DNA of 17,071 nt, taken from contig DATGLW010000004.1 of the NCBI GenBank assembly GCA_035293965.1, forward strand, positions 1 through 17,071, given 5' to 3'. A program made the position numbers and the translations under genes. How positions within the stretch are numbered: position 1 is the stretch's first letter; each line of letters opens with the position of its first letter. Below, in pieces: positions 12,336 through 17,071 of the stretch. This stretch comes from DATGLW01 sp035293965. Its GTDB lineage: Bacteria > Actinomycetota > Acidimicrobiia > Acidimicrobiales > RAAP-2. The notes under the pieces were generated by a model, which saw only the letters and a list, made by a program, of their open reading frames with translations, did no database searches and was not told where the DNA came from.

Positions 12336-13484
12336 GTGGCGCGCCGCCAACGGGTGGCCGTCGTCGGCGTCGGCTACTCCACCGTCGGGAGGCGCACGGG
12401 GCTCAGCCTGGAGCACCTCACGGCGCAGTCCTCGGTCGCCGCGCTGGCCGACGCCGGCCTGGCTGCGCGCGACGTCGACGGCGTCGTCGTGCACAGCTTC
12501 CCGCACCAGTACGTCGGGGCGACTCAGGCGGCGGACCTCATCGGGGTGCCGGACCTGGCCTTCTACTCGGGGTCGGTCGACGGGGCGGCCTACAGCGTCG
12601 CCGCGCTCCACGGGATCGCCGCGGTGGCGTCGGGCTCCTGCCACACGTGCCTCACCATCCGGACGGTCCACCAGGCAGGCGCGGCCGGCGGCGGGGTCCC
12701 GGCGGGCGATGCGCGGGTGGGCGGCCCTCGCCAGTTCCTCCTGCCCTACGGCTCGTTCACCGGGGCCCACTGGGCCGGGCTGTACATGCGCCGCCACATG
12801 CACCAGTACGGCACGACCGAGGAGCACTTCGGGGCGTTCGCGGTGGCCCAGCGCGACTTCGCCACCCGCAACCCCGATGCCCTGTTCCGGGAGCCCCTCT
12901 CCATGGACGACTACCTGGGCTCGCGCTACATCACCAAGCCCTTGCACCTGCTCGACTGCGACTACCCCGTCGACTCGAGCTCTGCGCTCATCTTCACGAC
13001 CGAGGAGCGGGCCCGCGACCTGGCCAAGAAGCCCGTGTTCTTCGACGCCTGGGCGATGGGGACGACCGACGTCGTGGACTTCAACCTGGTGGAGGACATG
13101 ACGCACTCGTCGCCGTGGCGTGCCGCGAAGCGGATGTGGGAACGGACCGACCTCAGCCCCGCCGACGTCGACGTTGCCGGCCTCTACGACGGGTTCACGT
13201 TCATCGCCATGCAGTGGCTCGAGGCGCTCGGGTTCTGCGGCGAAGGTGAGAGCGGCCCGTTCGTCGCCGCCGGGGAGACGCGCCTCGGCGGGGCGATCCC
13301 GACCAACACCGACGGCGGGGCGTGCAACGTCGGCCGCCGCCACGGCGCCAACTTCTTCATCGAGGTGACCCGGCAGCTGCGCGGCGAGGTCGGCGGGGGC
13401 CGCCAGGTGCCCGGCGCCGAGGTCGGCGTGGTGAGCAACGCGGTCGGGGGCTTCGCCGCCTGCGCGCTCTTGACCGCGTCGTGA
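12336..13484 (+). CDS. Thiolase-like protein (SCP2-thiolase/Ltp type)
   Basis: This 382-residue protein has the thiolase fold of the lipid-transfer/SCP2-thiolase group, with an N-terminal QRVAVVGVGYSTVGRRTG and two similar halves. It probably cleaves or forms a carbon-carbon bond in an acyl-CoA. Where the first half of classical thiolases places the nucleophilic cysteine it reads SGSCHTCLTIRTVH (about 99-112), so the nucleophile is uncertain. YDGFT at 284-288 resembles the tyrosine-containing segment of Ltp2-like retro-aldolases, and NTDGGACNVGRRHG (324-337) holds the usual Gly-rich and His region. VVSNAVGGFAACALL near the end replaces the classical CxGxG motif. The start is GTG at 12336, two bases after the DUF35 stop, with AGGGGG just upstream, so the genes are translationally coupled and the proteins probably form one complex. 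Thiolase versus aldolase activity is open. Confidence 0.88.
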   Translation: MARRQRVAVVGVGYSTVGRRTGLSLEHLTAQSSVAALADAGLAARDVDGVVVHSFPHQYVGATQAADLIGVPDLAFYSGSVDGAAYSVAALHGIAAVASGSCHTCLTIRTVHQAGAAGGGVPAGDARVGGPRQFLLPYGSFTGAHWAGLYMRRHMHQYGTTEEHFGAFAVAQRDFATRNPDALFREPLSMDDYLGSRYITKPLHLLDCDYPVDSSSALIFTTEERARDLAKKPVFFDAWAMGTTDVVDFNLVEDMTHSSPWRAAKRMWERTDLSPADVDVAGLYDGFTFIAMQWLEALGFCGEGESGPFVAAGETRLGGAIPTNTDGGACNVGRRHGANFFIEVTRQLRGEVGGGRQVPGAEVGVVSNAVGGFAACALLTAS

Positions 13485-13518
13485 GACCGAGTGCACCGGT
13501 CGTGGGCTCGCGTGGCGC

Positions 13519-13554
13519 CGTGACCCCGTCCTGAAACGTGACCCCGTCCTGAAA
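13519..13554 (+). repeat. Perfect 18-bp tandem duplication before the CoA-transferase gene
   Basis: CGTGACCCCGTCCTGAAA occurs at 13519-13536 and again at 13537-13554 without mismatch or gap. The second copy runs directly into GGAG, giving the ribosome site AAAGGAG four bases before the ATG. It lies in a 78-base gap after the thiolase stop and looks like a recent duplication. Confidence 0.95.
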
Positions 13555-13562
13555 GGAGCACC

Positions 13563-14783
13563 ATGGACATCCTCCGCGGCATCAAGGTGATCGACATCAC
13601 GGCGTGGGCGTTCGTGCCCTCCGCAGGCGGCGTGCTCGCTCACTGGGGGGCCGACGTCATCAAGGTCGAGAGCCCGACCGCGCCCGATCCCATGCGTCTG
13701 CTCGACGGCACGCTCGAGCCGGGGCGCGCCAGCACCTACTTCAAGCATTACAGCCGGGGCAAGCGCTCCGTGGCCCTCAACCTGGCCACCCCCGAAGGCC
13801 GGGAGATCCTCTACGCGCTCGCCGCAGATGCCGACGTCTTCTTGACGAGCTACCTGCCCGACGTCCGCCGGAAGCTCGAGATCGACGTGGAGCACATCCG
13901 GGCGATCAACCCCCGGATCGTCTACGCCCGGGGGAGCGGGCAGGGCCCCAAGGGCCCCGATCGCGCCCGGCCCGGCTACGACGGCATCACGTGGTGGTGC
14001 CGTGGCTCCCTCGCGCAGTCGGCCATGGACGTCTCCGGGGCCCGCTGGCCGACGGGGATGGTCGGCCATGGCGACGGCATGTCCGGCATGACCCTCGCCG
14101 GTGGCATCTGCGCGGCCCTGCTGCACCGCGAGCGGACCGGGCACGCGCCGGTGGTGGACGCCTCGCTCCTCGGGACTGCCGTCTGGTTCAACGGCCCTGC
14201 CCTGATCGCGGCCCAGTTCACGCCCCAGCAGCGCGAGTTCGGGCCCGTCGAGCCGCCGCCGAGCCGGCTGGCCGGATCGGCGACCTCCGGTGCCTACCAG
14301 ACCCGCGACCACCGCTTCGTGAACCTGTCCCTCGACCTGGCGTCCGACGTCGACCGGGTGTTCGCCGACTTCTGCGACCACGTGGGGAAGCCCGAGCTCG
14401 CCGCCGACGAGCGCTTCGCCCGGGCTGCGGACCGCCTCGCTCACCGCCAGGAGCTGCACGAGATCCTCGCCGGCGTGTTCGCCGCCAGGACCCTCGAGGA
14501 GTGGAAGGTGGCGCTCGCCACCACCGAGGGGGCGTGGTCGCCGGTCAGCACGCCCGAGGAGGTCTACGAGGACCCCCAGACCCAGGCGAACGGCTTCCTG
14601 CGCCACGTGGACTACCCCGGCGGGGGGCTGAAGGTCCCGGTGCCACCGGTGCTCTTCGACGAGGAGGCCGGCGACCCGCCGCGGGCGCCCGACTTCGCCG
14701 AGCACACCGACGAGGTCCTCGCCGCCCTCGGCTACGGGGCCGCGGAGGTCGAGCGGTTGCGTGCCGCAGGCGTGGTGGCCTGA
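13563..14783 (+). CDS. Family III CoA-transferase (CaiB/BaiF/Frc type)
   Basis: This 406-residue enzyme would move CoA from a donor thioester to a carboxylic acid. The N-terminus MDILRGIKVIDITAWAFVPSAGGVLAHWGADVIKVE is characteristic of the family. The segment KRSVALNLATPEGREI follows, and D171 in GHGDGMSGMTLAGGICAALLH sits where the catalytic aspartate forms the acyl anhydride. The late block WSPVSTPEEVYEDPQTQANGFL is the usual C-terminal signature. Length is normal. ATG at 13563 has AAAGGAG four bases ahead, formed by an 18-bp duplication. In this position it most likely activates the imported substrate or recycles CoA in the same pathway as the dehydrogenase and thiolase genes. The acid and CoA donor cannot be told from sequence. 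A short hairpin follows the stop, before the convergent amidohydrolase. Confidence 0.95.
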   Translation: MDILRGIKVIDITAWAFVPSAGGVLAHWGADVIKVESPTAPDPMRLLDGTLEPGRASTYFKHYSRGKRSVALNLATPEGREILYALAADADVFLTSYLPDVRRKLEIDVEHIRAINPRIVYARGSGQGPKGPDRARPGYDGITWWCRGSLAQSAMDVSGARWPTGMVGHGDGMSGMTLAGGICAALLHRERTGHAPVVDASLLGTAVWFNGPALIAAQFTPQQREFGPVEPPPSRLAGSATSGAYQTRDHRFVNLSLDLASDVDRVFADFCDHVGKPELAADERFARAADRLAHRQELHEILAGVFAARTLEEWKVALATTEGAWSPVSTPEEVYEDPQTQANGFLRHVDYPGGGLKVPVPPVLFDEEAGDPPRAPDFAEHTDEVLAALGYGAAEVERLRAAGVVA

Positions 14784-14807
14784 GACGCCGAGGCCGGGCG
14801 CGGCGTC
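14784..14807. terminator. Hairpin between convergent genes
   Basis: GACGCCG (14784-14790) and CGGCGTC (14801-14807) form a perfect seven-base-pair stem around a ten-base loop, directly after the CoA-transferase stop. It lies in the 64-base gap between convergent genes, so it could end transcription from either side. There is no T tract on either strand. Confidence 0.45.
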
Positions 14808-14847
14808 GCGGGCCGGTGGTGGCGGTCCGCCGGCATGAGCGGCACGC

Positions 14848-15999
14848 TCAGAGCGGGTCGCCCATGCGGGCGAAGGCATCGACGGCATTGGCTCCGAGGA
14901 AGCGCTCCCGCGTGGGCGGGTCGAGGGACCCCAGCGCGCCGCCGTAGGCGTTGAGGGGGTCGGCGTTGCCCTCCTGGTGCGGGTAGTCCGAGGAGAACAG
15001 GGCCATCTCCGGCAGCGCCGCGACGACGTCGAGGACCCGAGCCTCGTTGAAGCCGGGCAGCGGCGTGAACCGTATGTTGCGCCGCAAGAGCTCGTCGCCG
15101 GTGAGCTCGAAGGGCCAGGGGCCCATCATGGTCGAGGACCTCGACTGGCGCCCGCAGAGGTCGACGTACGCGGGGATCCACCCGACGCCCATCTCCTCGA
15201 GCACCACGGTCAGGTTCGGGTGGCGGTGGAGCGCCCCGCCGAAGAGCAGCGACGACAGGAGGTCCTCGGCCACGTGGTGGCGCTTGGTCGACGACAGCCG
15301 CAGCAGGGCCGACACCCCCGCGCCGCCTGGGAGGTCCCAGCCGATGTCGGCCCACCCGCCGTAGTCGGCGTAGGTGTTGCCGACGTGGATGACCGCCACC
15401 ATCCCGAGATCCGTGGCTGCCGACCAGACGACGTCCCACTCCGGGTGGCCCGGCGGCGTGGCCCTCGGCGGCCGCCCGTCGAGCGTGTAGAGGAAGAAGG
15501 CGCGATGGCCCTTGGCCCGCGCCCGCTCCATCTCGGCCACGGCGGCACCGAGGTCCGCGAAGTCGACCACGGCCACGCCGTGCAGACGGTGGCTGCCGTC
15601 GGCCAGCTGTTCGGCCAGCCAGTCGTTGCAGATGGCCGCCCCCTGCGGGCGGTCGGGGCCGAGGTACTCGAGCAGCTGCCACCAGCTGCCGGGGTTGACC
15701 AGGCAGTGGTCGATGCCCGTTGCGTCCATCCACGCCAGGCGCTCGGCTGGCGACGAGGGGTGCGGTGGCTGCATCGTGACCCGCTCACCCCGCTCCTCGG
15801 ACGCCTGCACCAAGGTGGCGAGCATGGTGGCGCCGTCGGGACGCCGGTCGTCGGGCAAGGCCCGGAGGAGGTCGCCCGCGAGACCGTTGGCCAGGTGCTG
15901 GACGATCTTCGGGAACCGGTCCCGCCACCGCTCGAACGGGTGGCGCCCCCGCTCGAACTTGGCCACCTCCCAGTGCGAGTCGACGTCGACGACGACCAT
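14848..15999 (-). CDS. Amidohydrolase-2 family protein, second copy
   Basis: This 383-residue protein is also of the amidohydrolase-2 type but is only distantly similar to the one at 10541-11809. It opens VVVDVDSHWE, with H9 and E11 in the metal-binding position. H205 lies in AVIHVGN, and D338 in FSSDYPHQEGN fits the final ligand. The stretch LTVVLEEMGVGWIPAYVDLC matches the family's EMGVGWIP signature, also seen as SEGGVGWIP in the other copy. ATG at 15999 follows AAGGGGGAGC. The gene is on the opposite strand to the catabolic block and ends 64 bases from the CoA-transferase gene. It may act on a different intermediate of the same pathway, or on an unrelated compound. Hydrolase or decarboxylase activity cannot be separated by sequence. 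Confidence 0.9.
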   Translation of the reverse strand: MVVVDVDSHWEVAKFERGRHPFERWRDRFPKIVQHLANGLAGDLLRALPDDRRPDGATMLATLVQASEERGERVTMQPPHPSSPAERLAWMDATGIDHCLVNPGSWWQLLEYLGPDRPQGAAICNDWLAEQLADGSHRLHGVAVVDFADLGAAVAEMERARAKGHRAFFLYTLDGRPPRATPPGHPEWDVVWSAATDLGMVAVIHVGNTYADYGGWADIGWDLPGGAGVSALLRLSSTKRHHVAEDLLSSLLFGGALHRHPNLTVVLEEMGVGWIPAYVDLCGRQSRSSTMMGPWPFELTGDELLRRNIRFTPLPGFNEARVLDVVAALPEMALFSSDYPHQEGNADPLNAYGGALGSLDPPTRERFLGANAVDAFARMGDPL

Positions 16000-16043
16000 G
16001 GTGCTCCCCCTTCGACGACGGTGCCCCCCTTGGGTGCTCCCCC
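16000..16043 (-). repeat. Duplicated ribosome-site sequence before the second amidohydrolase
   Basis: On the minus strand GGGGGAGCACC occurs at 16010-16000, touching the ATG, and again at 16043-16033, an offset of 33 bases. Only the first is placed to serve the gene. This is part of the 305-base gene-free stretch 16000-16304, whose other contents are listed separately: a possible minus-strand -10, a plus-strand promoter and direct repeats. Nothing else stands out there. Confidence 0.75.
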
Positions 16044-16086
16044 GTGTCCCCCCGGCGCAGGCGCGCGCTTGCCGGCGGCGCAGGGG

Positions 16087-16092
16087 ATCCTA
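16087..16092 (-). promoter_or_regulatory. Possible -10 for the second amidohydrolase
   Basis: TAGGAT on the minus strand (16092-16087) fits TANNNT and would give a leader of about 80 bases. No -35 is recognisable at the right distance, so support is weak. Confidence 0.25.
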
Positions 16093-16212
16093 CCGAGCAC
16101 GGGGCGCGAGCCGCCCAGCCGAGCTCCCTCGTCCGATCTCGGGCTGCCCGTGGCGGGCCACGTGGTCGGCAGCGCCGATCGCTGTGGCGGGGCGAGGAGC
16201 CCCGCTCGCCAT

Positions 16213-16242
16213 TTGGTGAGCCTCTGCCTGCTGGCGTAGGTT
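16213..16242 (+). promoter_or_regulatory. Candidate promoter of the phosphatase gene
   Basis: TTGGTG (16213-16218) matches four of six bases of the -35 consensus. After 18 bases comes TAGGTT (16237-16242), which fits TANNNT. Transcription would start near 16249, at the first of the two direct repeats, so those repeats would lie at and just after the start point. Confidence 0.45.
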
Positions 16243-16247
16243 CGCCG

Positions 16248-16299
16248 CCCGCGGGCTCGTCACGAGAGAACGGGCGCCCGCGTGCTCGTCACGAGGGAA
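16248..16299 (+). repeat. Two 23-bp direct repeats before the phosphatase gene
   Basis: Copies at 16248-16270 and 16277-16299 agree at 21 of 23 bases and are offset by 29 bases. Each contains CTCGTCACGAG, a five-base inverted repeat around a central C, so each copy is itself dyad-symmetric like an operator half-array. The second copy ends in GAGGGAA, which forms the ribosome site. Confidence 0.85.
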
Positions 16300-16304
16300 G
16301 GCAC

Positions 16305-16907
16305 ATGGACGGACGCCGAACGCCGGGCAGGGCTCGCGGCTGCTCCGCGGACCGTTGCGCCGCCCGGCCGGGTGCCGGGGCCCGAGTGCTCGTGATCTGC
16401 ACGGGCAACGTCGCCCGCTCGGTGATGGCCGGCGCCATGCTCGAGCACCTCGCCGGGGCCCACGGGCTCGACGTGACGGTCACGACGGCGGGCATCCTCG
16501 CGGTCGAGGGCCAGCGTGCCAGCATGCGCACGCGCGCCGCGCTGGCCGCGGTCACCGGGCTGCCGGCCGCGTCCGTCGGGGGCCACCGAAGCTGCCAGCT
16601 GACGGGGGACCACCTGCGCGATGCCGATCTGGTGGTCGCGATGGAGCTCGACCACGTCCGCTACGTCCGCCGGAAGCATCCTGGTGCAGCAGCCCGGACG
16701 GCCACGCTGCGCCGGCTGGCTGCCCAGCTGGAGCCGGCGGGCACGCCGCTCGCCGAACGGGTGGCCAGCCTGGGTTTGGCGGCTGCCCCGCTCGACCCGG
16801 CCGAGGAGGTCGCCGACCCTGCCGGCCAGCCCGATGAGGCCTACGTCGAGTGCGCGCGCGAGCTGTGGTCGCTCTGCAGCCAGGTGGCGCCGCGCCTCGC
16901 GCCCTGA
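16305..16907 (+). CDS. Low-molecular-weight protein-tyrosine-phosphatase-type protein
   Basis: This 200-residue protein has the low-molecular-weight phosphotyrosine phosphatase fold, shared with arsenate reductases. The phosphate-binding loop is CTGNVARS, with nucleophile C32 and R38 in the CX5R pattern. In most members the loop reads CxGNxCRS; here the second cysteine is alanine, so the vicinal-cysteine redox protection known in the family would be missing. D171-P172 (VADPAGQPDEAYVEC) match the general acid Asp-Pro motif. ATG at 16305 follows GAGGGAAGG; about 27 residues (MDGRRTPGRARGC...) precede the first strand ARVLVICTGN, a little longer than usual. The frame is open farther upstream but without a better start. 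It probably removes phosphate from tyrosine in proteins, often tied to polysaccharide export control; a glycosyltransferase-like gene lies beside it. Arsenate reduction is possible but less likely. Confidence 0.85.
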   Translation: MDGRRTPGRARGCSADRCAARPGAGARVLVICTGNVARSVMAGAMLEHLAGAHGLDVTVTTAGILAVEGQRASMRTRAALAAVTGLPAASVGGHRSCQLTGDHLRDADLVVAMELDHVRYVRRKHPGAAARTATLRRLAAQLEPAGTPLAERVASLGLAAAPLDPAEEVADPAGQPDEAYVECARELWSLCSQVAPRLAP

Positions 16908-16919
16908 CCGGGCCTCGCC

Positions 16920-17071
16920 TCAGCGGGGCACGGCCACGCTCGCGAACACGGCTTCCAGGCGAGCTGGGAGGTCCGCCAGGTTGAACCAGCGCTCGGCCAC
17001 GGCCCGGTTGCGCTCGAGGAGGCCGGCGTCGGGAGCCGCCAGCCACCGTCCGATCCTCTCGTGGTCGCCGG
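16920..17071 (-). CDS. Probable glycosyltransferase, C-terminal end
   Basis: This is a partial frame of 49 residues ending in TGA at 16922-16920; the rest lies beyond the right edge. It reads GDHERIGRWLAAPDAGLLER and then NRAVAERWFNLADLPARLEA, ending in VFASVAVPR. An N-R-x-x-A-E-R-x-F pattern followed by L-x-x-R-L is common at the extreme C-terminus of GT4-type glycosyltransferases. Only the last helix is seen, so the family call is tentative. That the stretch is coding is supported by strong G/C at third positions and by a compact convergent layout, with 12 bases between its stop and the phosphatase stop. Confidence 0.5.
   Translation of the reverse strand, partial: GDHERIGRWLAAPDAGLLERNRAVAERWFNLADLPARLEAVFASVAVPR

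Noticed and set aside
13519..13554. Target-site duplication or attachment site of a mobile element
   Set aside because: The copies are directly adjacent with no element between them and no transposase or integrase nearby.
12162..14888. Minus-strand open frame of 908 codons opposite the DUF35, thiolase and CoA-transferase genes
   Set aside because: All three genes on the plus strand have conserved motifs and ribosome sites; the antisense frame has neither.

Overview
This is a very GC-rich chromosomal window with strong G/C preference at third codon positions. GTG and TTG starts are frequent, and one aminoacyl-tRNA synthetase gene has no Shine-Dalgarno sequence. An RsbV/RsbW/sigma-B-type switch, mycobacterial-style amidohydrolase-2 and DUF35/thiolase genes, and a short ValRS type suggest an actinobacterium, most likely an uncultured member of Acidimicrobiia. 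That placement is inference; no rRNA or marker gene settles it.

Left part, minus strand (1-5854). Transcription runs right to left from valS (3203-5854), then a stress-regulation module: an anti-anti-sigma STAS protein (2624-2971), an RsbW-like anti-sigma protein (2101-2598) and a sigma-B/F-type sigma factor (1352-2101). An agmatinase-family ureohydrolase (304-1344) and the N-terminal part of a short-chain dehydrogenase (1-258) follow. Very short or overlapping junctions indicate one operon. The RsbW-like protein is odd: it lacks a key N-box residue and carries an Arg-Ala-Glu-Gly repeat where the ATP-lid region should be.

Centre. valS and cysS (5875-7314) diverge with only 20 bases between the annotated start codons. 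The gap holds two overlapping -10-like hexamers facing opposite ways and most of a perfect 16-bp palindrome. cysS looks leaderless. Downstream, a cold-shock protein gene (7483-7692) has a long leader made largely of four imperfect direct repeats.

Right part, plus strand (7792-14783). This looks like a catabolic block: acyl-CoA dehydrogenase, secreted branched-chain-amino-acid-type substrate-binding protein, amidohydrolase-2, DUF35 zinc-ribbon/OB-fold protein, thiolase-like protein and family III CoA-transferase. A second amidohydrolase-2 gene (14848-15999) converges on it. The set suits uptake, CoA activation, dehydrogenation and C-C cleavage of an unidentified carboxylic acid. No transporter permease or ATPase genes are in the window.

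Right edge. A low-molecular-weight protein-tyrosine-phosphatase-type gene (16305-16907) has a plausible promoter followed by two direct repeats. It converges on the C-terminus of a probable glycosyltransferase (16920-17071). I found no tRNA, rRNA, insertion sequence, phage gene or CRISPR array.
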